A program made the position numbers and the translations under genes. Shown here piece by piece: positions 19,072-27,412 of a DNA stretch of 64,000 nt. Each line of letters begins with the position of its first letter. Position 1 is the first letter of the stretch. Under the pieces are notes generated by a model. That model saw only the letters and a list, made by a program, of their open reading frames with translations, was not told the DNA's origin and ran no database searches. Source of the stretch: Gammaproteobacteria bacterium (GTDB lineage: Bacteria > Pseudomonadota > Gammaproteobacteria > Pseudomonadales > Ketobacteraceae); NCBI GenBank assembly GCA_013178375.1, contig JABLXQ010000008.1, positions 62,001 to 126,000 on the forward strand, in the 5' to 3' direction.

Positions 19072-19116
19072 ACTTCCGCAGAAATTTCACAATCAAAAAA
19101 CACAGGGAAGCCCAAC

Positions 19117-21780
19117 ATGATCAACGTCAATCTGAAATCCTTGGTGGAAAAAATGTCGCCCACCCTGCGTGACGCGCTGGAAGGCGCCGCAGGACTGTGC
19201 ATGGCGCGCAGCCATTACAATGTGGAAATCGAGCACTGGCTGCTGAAACTGCTGGAGCAACTGGACAGCGATTTTGTCGCCCTGCTGGACAAGCACCAGA
19301 TCGACCTGGGCAAGGTGGCCAAGCAGCTCACGCAGTGTGTGGAAAAATTCAAGTCCGGCAGTTCGCGCCCAGCGGCATTGTCGCCGTCGATTGTGGACGC
19401 CACCAAGAACGCCTGGATGATCAGCTCGGTGGATTTCGGCCACGGCATGATCACCAGCGGCCATCTGCTGGCGGCGTTGCTGCTGGACGAGCAATCCCGT
19501 CGCGCCCTGTGCGATTCCGTCGCCGAATTCCGCAACATCGCGCCGGAATCCCTGCGTGAAACCGCCCGCGCCATTATCGGCACCACAGCGGAATCGTCAC
19601 GCGGCGCACCGGTGCCGGAAGGCGCCGCGCAAAATGCCGCCGCTGTGCGCCCCACCAAAACCCCGGCGCTGGACAAATTTACCGTCAACCTCACCGAGCG
19701 CGCCAGGCAAGGCAAGATCGATCCGGTGCTGGGCCGTGACGAAGAAATCCGCCAGTGCATCGACATCCTCACCCGCCGCCGGCAGAACAACCCTATTCTC
19801 ACCGGTGAAGCCGGCGTCGGCAAAACCGCCGTGGTGGAAGGTTTCGCCCTGCGCATTGCCAACGATGACGTGCCCGAACCGCTGCGCGGCGTCGCGGTGC
19901 ACACGCTGGACCTGGGCCTGCTGCAGGCCGGCGCCAGTGTGAAAGGCGAATTTGAAAACCGTCTGAAATCCGTGATCGAGGAAGTGAAAGGCTCGGCGCA
20001 ACCCATCATCATGTTCATCGACGAGGCGCACACACTGATCGGCGCTGGCGGCAAGGAAGGCCAGGGCGACGCCGCCAACCTGCTGAAACCGGCGCTGGCA
20101 CGGGGCGAACTGCGCACCATCGCCGCAACCACCTGGGCTGAATACAAAAAATATTTCGAGCGCGATCCCGCCCTCACCCGCCGTTTCCAGGTAGTCAAAG
20201 TGGAAGAGCCGGAAGAGGAACGCGCCATCAACATGATGCGCGGCATCGCGCAATCACTGGAACAGCACCACAAGATCCGAATTCTGGACGAAGCCATCGT
20301 CGCGTCGGTGAAACTGTCGCACCGCTATATTCCCGGCCGCCAGCTGCCCGACAAATCCGTCAGCCTGCTCGACACCGCCTGCGCCCGCGTCGCCCTGAGC
20401 CAGACTGCAACGCCTGCCGCCATCGAAGACTGCCGCCGCCGCATCCGCCAGGACAGCGCCAACATCGCCTCGCTGGAACAGGAAAATGCCAGCAGCGGGA
20501 TTTATGACGAGCGCATCGCGCAGCTGAACGCAGCCAAAGTCGAAGCCGAAGAAGAACTGAAAGCCCTGGAAGCCCAGTGGCAACAGGAACTGGAACTGAT
20601 CGCCAAACTGCGCGACCTGCGCCTGCAGATCGAAGCGGATTTCCTGCAGGGCAAGAAAGGCGAAGAACGCGGACTGAACGACGATCAGGTCGCGCAACTG
20701 AAAGCCGAACTGAAAGATATCACCGCGCAACTGGAAGCCATTCAGGGCGACAATCCGCTGATGCAGGCCGCCGTGGACGAACAGGCGGTGGCCGACGTGG
20801 TGGCCAACTGGACCGGCATTCCCGTGGGCAAGATGGTCAGCGACGAAATCCAGTCCGTGCTCAATCTGCACGACCGCCTGGGCGAGCGCGTCATTGGCCA
20901 GCCGCACGCACTGGAAGCGGTGGCGCAGGCAATTCGCACATCGCGCGCGGGCCTGACCGATCCGCGCAAACCCATCGGCGTATTCCTGTTTGTCGGCACC
21001 AGCGGCGTCGGCAAAACCGAAACCGCGCTGGCGCTGGCGGACATTCTGTACGGCGGCGAGCAGAACCTCACCGTGATCAACATGTCGGAGTTCAAGGAAG
21101 AGCACAAGGTGTCAATGCTGCTGGGCTCGCCTCCGGGCTACGTGGGTTACGGCGAAGGCGGCGTGCTGACCGAAGCGGCGCGGCGCAAGCCCTACTCCAT
21201 CATCCTGCTGGATGAAATGGAAAAAGCGCACCCGGGCGTGCAGGATATTTTCTACAACCTGTTCGACAAAGGCACCATCAAGGACGGCGAAGGCCGCGAT
21301 ATTGATTTCAAGAACACCGTGATCATCATGACGTCGAACGCCGGCGAGGATGCGATTCGCGCCATTTTCAGCCAGGCCGAGGAACGCCCCACACCGGACG
21401 TGGTACTCGACAATATCCGCCCGCACCTATTGCGCCATTTCAAACCGGCGTTCCTGGGGCGCACGTCGCTGATCGCCTACAACCCGCTCGACGATGAGAA
21501 CCTGATGAAGATCGCCGCCATCAACATGCGACGTATCGAAAAGCGGGTGAAGGGGCATTACGGCGCCAGCTTTTCGTATGACGAGGACGTGCTGCTGCAT
21601 ATCGTGGCCCGTTGCCAGGAAGCGGAAACCGGTGCGCGCAATATTGAAAACATTCTGAATAAATCCCTGCTGCCGGAACTGGCCAGCGAATGTCTGAACC
21701 GCATGGCCAACAACGAGCCCATCAACCACGTACATATCGGCGTGACCGAGGAAGGCAATTTCTCCTATAGCATCCGCTGA
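19117..21780 (+). CDS. tssH: T6SS ATPase TssH (ClpV)
   Basis: ClpV is the AAA+ unfoldase that disassembles contracted TssB/C sheath. Domain order: N-terminal Clp-repeat domain (about 1-160), first AAA+ module with Walker A GEAGVGKT near residue 229, ClpB-type middle helices (about 450-560), second AAA+ module with Walker A GTSGVGKT near 626, and a C-terminal domain. I start at ATG 19117 (887 residues) with AGGGAAG upstream; an in-frame ATG at 18964 lies within the palindromic repeat and would add 51 residues of non-homologous sequence. Confidence 0.96.
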   Translation: MINVNLKSLVEKMSPTLRDALEGAAGLCMARSHYNVEIEHWLLKLLEQLDSDFVALLDKHQIDLGKVAKQLTQCVEKFKSGSSRPAALSPSIVDATKNAWMISSVDFGHGMITSGHLLAALLLDEQSRRALCDSVAEFRNIAPESLRETARAIIGTTAESSRGAPVPEGAAQNAAAVRPTKTPALDKFTVNLTERARQGKIDPVLGRDEEIRQCIDILTRRRQNNPILTGEAGVGKTAVVEGFALRIANDDVPEPLRGVAVHTLDLGLLQAGASVKGEFENRLKSVIEEVKGSAQPIIMFIDEAHTLIGAGGKEGQGDAANLLKPALARGELRTIAATTWAEYKKYFERDPALTRRFQVVKVEEPEEERAINMMRGIAQSLEQHHKIRILDEAIVASVKLSHRYIPGRQLPDKSVSLLDTACARVALSQTATPAAIEDCRRRIRQDSANIASLEQENASSGIYDERIAQLNAAKVEAEEELKALEAQWQQELELIAKLRDLRLQIEADFLQGKKGEERGLNDDQVAQLKAELKDITAQLEAIQGDNPLMQAAVDEQAVADVVANWTGIPVGKMVSDEIQSVLNLHDRLGERVIGQPHALEAVAQAIRTSRAGLTDPRKPIGVFLFVGTSGVGKTETALALADILYGGEQNLTVINMSEFKEEHKVSMLLGSPPGYVGYGEGGVLTEAARRKPYSIILLDEMEKAHPGVQDIFYNLFDKGTIKDGEGRDIDFKNTVIIMTSNAGEDAIRAIFSQAEERPTPDVVLDNIRPHLLRHFKPAFLGRTSLIAYNPLDDENLMKIAAINMRRIEKRVKGHYGASFSYDEDVLLHIVARCQEAETGARNIENILNKSLLPELASECLNRMANNEPINHVHIGVTEEGNFSYSIR

Positions 21781-21809
21781 CCTTCTCTTCCGCTGACCTC
21801 CTCCGCAGC

Positions 21810-21841
21810 GGCGGGCCTGTTTGCCAGCGCAACGGCCCGCC
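21810..21841 (+). terminator. Hairpin after tssH
   Basis: GGCGGGCC (21810-21817) pairs with GGCCCGCC (21834-21841) around a 16-nt loop, in the 96-bp gap before the sheath fusion gene. A pyrimidine-rich stretch with six T residues follows about 15 nt later. Possible weak terminator. Confidence 0.45.
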
Positions 21842-21876
21842 CTGCTATCACCCTATTCTTTTTTCAGGAGCCTTCC

Positions 21877-23376
21877 ATGAGCCGAGCCACGATCTCCACC
21901 GGATCCATCCCGCTGCGGCAGGGCAAGCCATCCACCACCGCCGACAGCCAACAGTGTCATGTATTGATACTGGCGGATTTCAGCGGACGCGCCCATCGCG
22001 GCCTGAATGAAGCGAAGCGCCTGACGTCGCGCAAGATCATCGAAGTGGACCGCGACAACCTGGAAGAAGTCTTCACGCAACTCGATGTGACGCTGCAATT
22101 GCCCCTGGCAGATGCACCGATCCGCTTTCGCGAATTCGACGACCTTCATCCGGACTTCATCCATGAACGAGTGCCGCTGTTCGATCAGCTGCGCGCGCTG
22201 AAACGACGGTTGAACAACCCTGCCACGTTTGCAGCAGCGGCGGCGGAAATCAGTGGCCCAAGCGCTGCAGAAAAATCGGCAGCAGCAGTCACCGGGCAAA
22301 CAGCACAAACAGCCAGCGATGATCTGCTGGACAGCCTGCTGCAATCCCCCACCGCGCAGGCCGCCAGCGGTGGCGATGTGCAGGCCCTGATCCGTCAAAT
22401 TGCGGCGCCCTATGTCATTCCCCGCCCCGATCCGCGCCTGGATGAATTGCAGAATGCGGTAGACGAATCCAGCGCGCAGCTGCTGCGGAAAATCCTGCAC
22501 AGCAGCGCGTTTCAATCACTGGAAGCCAGCTGGCGCGGACTGCATCTGCTGACCCGGCGTCTGGAAACGGATGGCAATCTGAAACTGTTTATCGCCGACA
22601 TCAGCCTGGACGAAATCATCGCCGACGCGGAACAGGACGCAGATGATGAGACACCCGTCAGCCAGCTACACAAACTGCTGGTAGAACAACGGGCCGGCAC
22701 CGGTGCCACACCATTCGGTCTGATCCTGGGGGATTACCGCTTTGAAGACCGACCGGAGCAGGTCAGCGCGCTGGCACTGCTGGGCGATATCGCGCAGCAG
22801 CTTGGCAGCAGTTTCATCGCCGGCGGATCGGAGCGGCTGGCGGGCTGCACATCCTTGCATGCGCAACCCGATCCCGCCGACTGGACACTGACACCCTCTA
22901 CCGAATTCACCGACTGCTGGCACACCCTGCGGGAAGATCCGGTGAGCCAGCATATCGCACTGGTGGCACCGCGCTTTCTGCTGCGGCTGCCCTACGGCAA
23001 ACGCACCAGCCCCATCAGCGCCTTTGAGTTTGAGGAGTTGCCAGCACAAGACGCCCACGATTTCTACCTGTGGGGCAACGGCGGCTGGCTGGTGACATTG
23101 TTACTGGCGGACGCCTGGTCCCGCAACGCCAAGCCCACGCCCAGCCCCGCCGCCGACATCAGCAACCTGCCACTGCATGTGCGCCAGGAGGCCGGCGAAT
23201 CCCGCGTGACACCCTGCGCTGAAATCCTGATGACCGACACCACGGCCAGTGCGTTGCAGCAGGCGGGCCTTACTGTCATCCGCTCGGTGCAGAACCAGGA
23301 TGTGGTGCGGGTGACAAGTCACTTCTCGCTGAGTGACACGGGCGCGCTGCTACAGGGCCGCTGGACCACAGCCTAA
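21877..23376 (+). CDS. TssB-TssC-like fusion protein
   Basis: This 499-residue protein joins both sheath families in one chain. Residues about 25-115 follow the TssB pattern (LILADFSG, SRKIIEVDRDNLEEV, DDLHPDF, VPLFDQLRALKRRL). After an Ala/Gln-rich linker, residues about 175-495 follow TssC (FQSLEASWRGLHLL, GLILGDYRF, FLLRLPYGKRTSPI, YLWGNGGWLV). It lacks the TssC C-terminal region with the VxETPGxPGxY strand, so it probably cannot insert in the sheath like TssC. It follows tssH, with a good ribosome-binding site (CAGGAG). A role as sheath-terminating or regulatory subunit is inference only. Confidence 0.85.
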   Translation: MSRATISTGSIPLRQGKPSTTADSQQCHVLILADFSGRAHRGLNEAKRLTSRKIIEVDRDNLEEVFTQLDVTLQLPLADAPIRFREFDDLHPDFIHERVPLFDQLRALKRRLNNPATFAAAAAEISGPSAAEKSAAAVTGQTAQTASDDLLDSLLQSPTAQAASGGDVQALIRQIAAPYVIPRPDPRLDELQNAVDESSAQLLRKILHSSAFQSLEASWRGLHLLTRRLETDGNLKLFIADISLDEIIADAEQDADDETPVSQLHKLLVEQRAGTGATPFGLILGDYRFEDRPEQVSALALLGDIAQQLGSSFIAGGSERLAGCTSLHAQPDPADWTLTPSTEFTDCWHTLREDPVSQHIALVAPRFLLRLPYGKRTSPISAFEFEELPAQDAHDFYLWGNGGWLVTLLLADAWSRNAKPTPSPAADISNLPLHVRQEAGESRVTPCAEILMTDTTASALQQAGLTVIRSVQNQDVVRVTSHFSLSDTGALLQGRWTTA

Positions 23377-23504
23377 ACCCGGCGTTGTGAATTATTGCCA
23401 TCCTGCCAGTTGAACAAATACCGGCGCCCACTGGACGCCGGATACTGGCACAGCCGTTGCCTCGATCAGACATCAACGACCCACATCGGAAAGAGGAAAC
23501 CTCC

Positions 23505-24122
23505 ATGCCTTCAAAAAAAATGAAAACCCAGAACGGAAATTCCTGTGCCGCCCATTGCACGATTGTCGCCGTGGCCGAACTCACCAATTCCAACAAAAAC
23601 CTTGACGAAACCTACACCGAAAGCAACCTGTGGCCTGACATCCAGTTCAAACCCGAAGGCGGCGCACCCGCCACACAATTGCTGGCAGCGGCCAAAAACA
23701 GCGATCCACGCCGCATTGTGGCAGAAGTTAAAAAGCGCTGGAGCGGCGTCACTGCCAAACTGGTGTGCGACGAAGTGCAGAAAAACAAAGCCATCAGCTA
23801 CGTTGCCAGCGGGTACCAGGACGGCATGCTGGCCCTGTTCAACATGCTCACCGCTGGCGGCGTCAAGGCCCCGGTTGCACTGGAAGATTTCGTGTTCTAC
23901 AACTGCAGCTACACCATGCACAACGGCGGCGTTCCGTCCGAATCAAACTATTCCGGCATGCACAACATTCTGGTGACGATGGAAGGTGGCAAGTGCTACT
24001 ACTACAACTCCAACGAAGATGATCCGCAGTGGAAGACTACCAGCAACTGGAAGCTGCTGGAAAAACAGAATGGCGGCAACCACAGTTATGTGTTCAGCGG
24101 CGTCAGTGTGGCGTTGATGTAA
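23505..24122 (+). CDS. Papain/C39-like cysteine peptidase candidate, possible T6SS effector
   Basis: A 205-residue protein of unassigned family. The N-terminus has Q9-N-G-N-S-C14-A-A-H-C, like the oxyanion Gln plus nucleophile Cys of papain-fold peptidases. H153 (in GMHNILV) and N168/N170 (in YYYNSNEDDP) are spaced as the other catalytic residues of that fold. There is no signal peptide or transmembrane segment. It lies 128 bp after the sheath fusion gene with its own ribosome-binding site (AGAGGA). No small immunity-like gene is adjacent, and the next gene is convergent. It could be a cargo effector or a cytoplasmic maturation protease. Start chosen at 23505; the upstream 16 codons look non-coding. 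Confidence 0.6.
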   Translation: MPSKKMKTQNGNSCAAHCTIVAVAELTNSNKNLDETYTESNLWPDIQFKPEGGAPATQLLAAAKNSDPRRIVAEVKKRWSGVTAKLVCDEVQKNKAISYVASGYQDGMLALFNMLTAGGVKAPVALEDFVFYNCSYTMHNGGVPSESNYSGMHNILVTMEGGKCYYYNSNEDDPQWKTTSNWKLLEKQNGGNHSYVFSGVSVALM

Positions 24123-24150
24123 ACATCCGGTCGAATTGATTGCCTGAACC

Positions 24151-24180
24151 ACGGCATTCCGCTGGCAGTTGGAATGCCGT
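24151..24180. terminator. Hairpin between convergent genes
   Basis: ACGGCATTCC and GGAATGCCGT form a perfect 10-bp stem with a 10-nt loop between the convergent peptidase-like and diiron genes. There is no strong T-tract on either side, so its terminator role is likely but not certain. Confidence 0.5.
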
Positions 24181-24270
24181 CACACAGCAAGACGCCCCTG
24201 GCTTTCGATCAAGATTGCCATGGCGCAAACCCGGCATCGATCTTTCGTCAGGCTCAGATGAATATCCGGT

Positions 24271-25194
24271 CTAGGTTGCCAGAAATCTCCATAAGCGTTC
24301 CGAAACACCTCGCGTCAAACCCAGCTCCTGACACATTTCGATAACAGAGCGGAAGGATTCTTTTACCATTTGATGATAGTCAGGATTCTCGTCATAGGCC
24401 TGCTTCATCACGTCAGCCGGAATGTCAAACGCACGCGCGGCGGAATCGCTGATGCGCATCATCATACTGGCCATCACACTAAACACCACCGGCGTGATCA
24501 GCGAAAGCAACGTTTTGCGAAACCAGTTCAGCCGGGGAACATGCTCGCGCAAGTAGTACTCGGCAAAATGAATGTGGCGCGCCTCTTCGGTGGTGTGAAT
24601 CTGCATGATCTGCCGGAGCAATGGCGGAAGCGACTTGCTTTTGCGCAGCCTCTCCCGTTGTGCATGATCAATCGGCGCTTCACCGCCCAGAACAAACATG
24701 AAAAACAATTCCGGGAAAAAGCCCGCCATGCGCGCGATGAAATTGCCGAACAGACGCGCCCTCCGATCTTCCGGGCTGGGTGTCACGCCGGAACGATTGA
24801 TGAATTCCTGAAACATCATGGAATGATGACACTCCTCGATGGCCTCGTGCATGACATAGCGGTATTCGGCAGAACCACTTGGCAGTTGCCTGGCGAACTG
24901 CAGCAAACCCCGCGTCAAAATGTTTTCAAACAGGACGCCCAGACGTGCCGCGTCCACACTGATGCGCAACCCCAGCTCGTTCCTGACCCTTTGGGTCTGC
25001 CGGCGATACCAGTCTGTCCGGGCGATAAAGACAGACTCCTCATCCGACCAGGCAGAATCATCAAGATCAATGCGGTTCTGGGGCTCATCCCACTCAATAT
25101 CCTGATACGGCAAATAGTACTTATGAATAGATGCGTTATTCAGACGAACGATCGTTCCACTGTAGGTGGGCGATAGCGGAATTGCGCTGTTCAT
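24271..25194 (-). CDS. AurF-like diiron oxygenase
   Basis: Resembles the AurF (p-aminobenzoate N-oxygenase) diiron family. All seven metal ligands can be placed: E90, E121 and H124 (EExxHH region), E172, then H200, E204 and H207 (HTTEEARH). The E..H and H...E..H spacings match AurF (E136/H139 and H223/E227/H230). The substrate is unknown; family members oxidise amines, carbons or fatty acyl chains. I start at 25194 (307 residues), where AGAGGG is 8 nt upstream. It is divergent from the two-component pair and is not a known T6SS component. Confidence 0.8.
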   Translation of the reverse strand: MNSAIPLSPTYSGTIVRLNNASIHKYYLPYQDIEWDEPQNRIDLDDSAWSDEESVFIARTDWYRRQTQRVRNELGLRISVDAARLGVLFENILTRGLLQFARQLPSGSAEYRYVMHEAIEECHHSMMFQEFINRSGVTPSPEDRRARLFGNFIARMAGFFPELFFMFVLGGEAPIDHAQRERLRKSKSLPPLLRQIMQIHTTEEARHIHFAEYYLREHVPRLNWFRKTLLSLITPVVFSVMASMMMRISDSAARAFDIPADVMKQAYDENPDYHQMVKESFRSVIEMCQELGLTRGVSERLWRFLAT

Positions 25195-25285
25195 TGTCAT
25201 ATCCCTCTGTAGTCGTTCGGGCACCTGGCCCCTGTTCCCTGGTAACGTAAAACGCTTTGGCAATGGCAAAACTAAGCGGTAATGG

Positions 25286-25318
25286 TTGGCAGTAAAAGTG
25301 CCAATGGTCATGCATGAC
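25286..25318. promoter_or_regulatory. Paired dyads in the diiron gene/sensor kinase divergent region
   Basis: TTGGCA-7nt-TGCCAA (25286-25304) is followed by the 12-bp perfect palindrome GTCATGCATGAC (25307-25318). Both lie in the 210-bp divergent spacer, upstream of both genes. They are candidates for an operator of the adjacent response regulator or another factor; there is no family consensus match that I can assert. Confidence 0.45.
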
Positions 25319-25404
25319 TATTGGCCTATGGCCCTGGCTTCCGGAACGGCGTAGCATCCGCTAGCAGGCAAGGACGTACAGGGAGTTACGGAAGGGAGTT
25401 ACGT

Positions 25405-26685
25405 ATGGAATGGATAGAGTCCAGGATCAGCAAAAAGACCGTGTGTTGGAACTGGATGCAATTTGAAACCTTTCAGCACCAGTCCTGGCTGCTGGTGGCG
25501 TCAGGTTTGCTGACCTGGGCCGTGGTAAGCGCTGGCATTCTGCATATCGTATGGGTGAAATCAGTGCAGTATTCAGCCGGCGCGACGAGCGGCATTGTGT
25601 TGCTTCTGCTGCTGTTCGGTGGTGTCTTTCTCTATTCCGCCTTTCTTTGTTTGAAGCTGGTAATGCAGCATTTGGCCAATGGAACGGCAATGCGACTGTC
25701 CCGGTGGTGGCTACTGGGGCTGGCACAATATTGCCTTGTCATCGCCATCGCCTATCTGTTCACTTCGATCACGAACGACGCTGATCTGGTTTGTATTCTA
25801 TTATTGCTGGTAACACCGCAGCTCGCCATCTTTGTTGGCGCCTGGGTCACGTTTATCGCACTGGCATTGGCCAGCATTCCACTGTCATTATTTGCGGCAG
25901 CCGAGTCTGAGCTGGTGCTCTATCTTTCCTATATCACGCTACACGCCATTCTTATCGGTTTCACCCATTGCATTCTCAGTGAGCAGCGCGCCAAGGAACA
26001 GCTGATCGCGACCAACAAAAGACTGCTGGACGCGCAAATCCAGTTGGCCAATAACGCGAAGCAGGATGAAAGACTGCGCATCGCGCGCGATCTGCATGAT
26101 CGTGTGGGGCACCATTTGACCGCGTTAAGCATCCAGCTTGAAGTCAGCAGAATGCTGGCGAACGCAGAGGTGTTGGTGGAGATCCAGAAGGCCCAGCAGA
26201 TAACAAAATGTCTGTTGAAGGATGTGCGTGAGGCCGTAGGTGAATTTCGCGATCAGCAACATGGCAGTCTGGACCAGCATATCCAGCAGTTGACCGACAA
26301 TTTGCAGCAAATCGTTCCGCAGGTGACCTTCCAATATACCAACCTGTTGAGCCAGGAATTTTGCAGCACTGCCATTGTGGACGTGCTGCAAAAAGCCGTG
26401 CAGGAATTGCTGACCAACGCACTGAAGCACGGCTCGCCCACGCTGGTCCAGATCAACGTTGATCGTGTCGAATCTGATATACGTCTGCAGGTAAGTGACA
26501 ATGGACAGTCCAGTCAAAAAGTGGCGGCCGCCAGCTACAGCTATGTCAGAGGCAACGGGCTCGCCGGTATTTACGAACGCGTTGCTGATATTAGGGGTTC
26601 GTTTTGGGCCGCACTCGATCAGCAGGGATTTTCCGCCACCATAACAGTCCCCTGCGATGGCACGGTACTCCAGGAGGGCGCTTGA
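25405..26685 (+). CDS. NarL-type sensor histidine kinase, multi-pass membrane sensor
   Basis: Membrane-bound histidine kinase that should phosphorylate the response regulator encoded immediately downstream. Six hydrophobic segments occupy residues about 20-200, with no periplasmic sensor domain of note. A HisKA_3-type dimerisation helix carries the phospho-accepting His near residue 231 (ARDLHDRVGHH). The C-terminal HATPase has an N box (QELLTNALKH) and G boxes (VSDNGQSS and GNGLAGIYERV). I start at 25405, 6 nt after GGAAGGGAG, for a 425-residue protein. The ligand is unknown; intramembrane sensing is plausible. Confidence 0.88.
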   Translation: MEWIESRISKKTVCWNWMQFETFQHQSWLLVASGLLTWAVVSAGILHIVWVKSVQYSAGATSGIVLLLLLFGGVFLYSAFLCLKLVMQHLANGTAMRLSRWWLLGLAQYCLVIAIAYLFTSITNDADLVCILLLLVTPQLAIFVGAWVTFIALALASIPLSLFAAAESELVLYLSYITLHAILIGFTHCILSEQRAKEQLIATNKRLLDAQIQLANNAKQDERLRIARDLHDRVGHHLTALSIQLEVSRMLANAEVLVEIQKAQQITKCLLKDVREAVGEFRDQQHGSLDQHIQQLTDNLQQIVPQVTFQYTNLLSQEFCSTAIVDVLQKAVQELLTNALKHGSPTLVQINVDRVESDIRLQVSDNGQSSQKVAAASYSYVRGNGLAGIYERVADIRGSFWAALDQQGFSATITVPCDGTVLQEGA

Positions 26686-27335
26686 TTTCAGTCTTGATCG
26701 TGGAAGATCAGACCATCGTGCGCGAAGGACTGGTACGTCTACTGCAGTTTTCCAGCGAGGTCACCGTGATCGGGCATGCTTCCAATGGCAAGGAAGCTTT
26801 GGACTTGCTGGAAAGTCTGTTGCTGGAGGGTTCGGCGCCAGATGTCATTTTGCTGGATATCCAGATGCCCGTTATGGATGGCTTCGAATTTCTGCACGCC
26901 GGGCGACAGATGTGCACCGATTCCGGCAGGCCTTTCCCCAGGACAATCCTGCTGACAACCTTTACCGATCGGCATTATCTGCAGCGGGCCCAGCAGATGA
27001 ATGTGCAAGGTTTTCTGTTAAAGGATGTATGTTTTGAAGAACTGGTATTAGCCATTCAGCGGGTTCACGCAGGCGAAAAACTCATGCCCGTCCCGGGCCC
27101 GGCAGAAAATCAGGCTGAGTTGTCTGAACCCGCATTGCTGCTGGAATCGCTCACTGCACGCGAGCGGGAAATCTTTGCCAGACTATGCGAGGGCATGGCC
27201 AACAAGGAAGTGGCGCGTAGTCTGGCCTTGAGTGAAGGAACCGTCAAAAACCACGTTTCCAATATCCTGGCCAAACTGGGCGTCAGGGACCGCACACAGG
27301 CAGTGATCCGGTTTGGTTCGATGGAACGGATCTGA
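26682..27335 (+). CDS. LuxR/NarL-family response regulator
   Basis: Partner of the upstream kinase. The receiver domain (about 1-120) has the acidic pair E8/D9, phospho-acceptor D59 (LLDIQMP) and a conserved Lys in FLLKDV. A LuxR-type helix-turn-helix (LTAREREIFARLCEGMANKEVARSLALSEGTVK) lies at about 153-205. The best start is TTG at 26682, overlapping the kinase stop (TTGA) and preceded by AGGAGGG; no in-frame ATG occurs nearby without adding a non-homologous extension. Likely controls the divergent diiron gene or T6SS genes; targets are inferred. Confidence 0.88.
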   Translation: MISVLIVEDQTIVREGLVRLLQFSSEVTVIGHASNGKEALDLLESLLLEGSAPDVILLDIQMPVMDGFEFLHAGRQMCTDSGRPFPRTILLTTFTDRHYLQRAQQMNVQGFLLKDVCFEELVLAIQRVHAGEKLMPVPGPAENQAELSEPALLLESLTAREREIFARLCEGMANKEVARSLALSEGTVKNHVSNILAKLGVRDRTQAVIRFGSMERI

Positions 27336-27379
27336 CATGAAGCAAACTGAAATCGGATGATCTGTTTGTATCTGATATT

Positions 27380-27397
27380 AAACGCCAGGCGTTTTTA
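27380..27397. terminator. Short terminator-like hairpin between convergent genes
   Basis: AAACGCCAGGCGTTT followed by TT lies in the 77-bp gap between the convergent response regulator and kinase genes. The stem is short once a realistic loop is allowed (5 bp), so confidence is limited. Confidence 0.4.
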
Positions 27398-27412
27398 TCG
27401 AAACTTTACGTA

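Noticed and set aside
18964-19116. 51-codon N-terminal extension of tssH
   Set aside because: The extension lies in the stem-loop repeat and has no similarity to ClpV; ATG 19117 has a proper ribosome-binding site and the family N-terminus.
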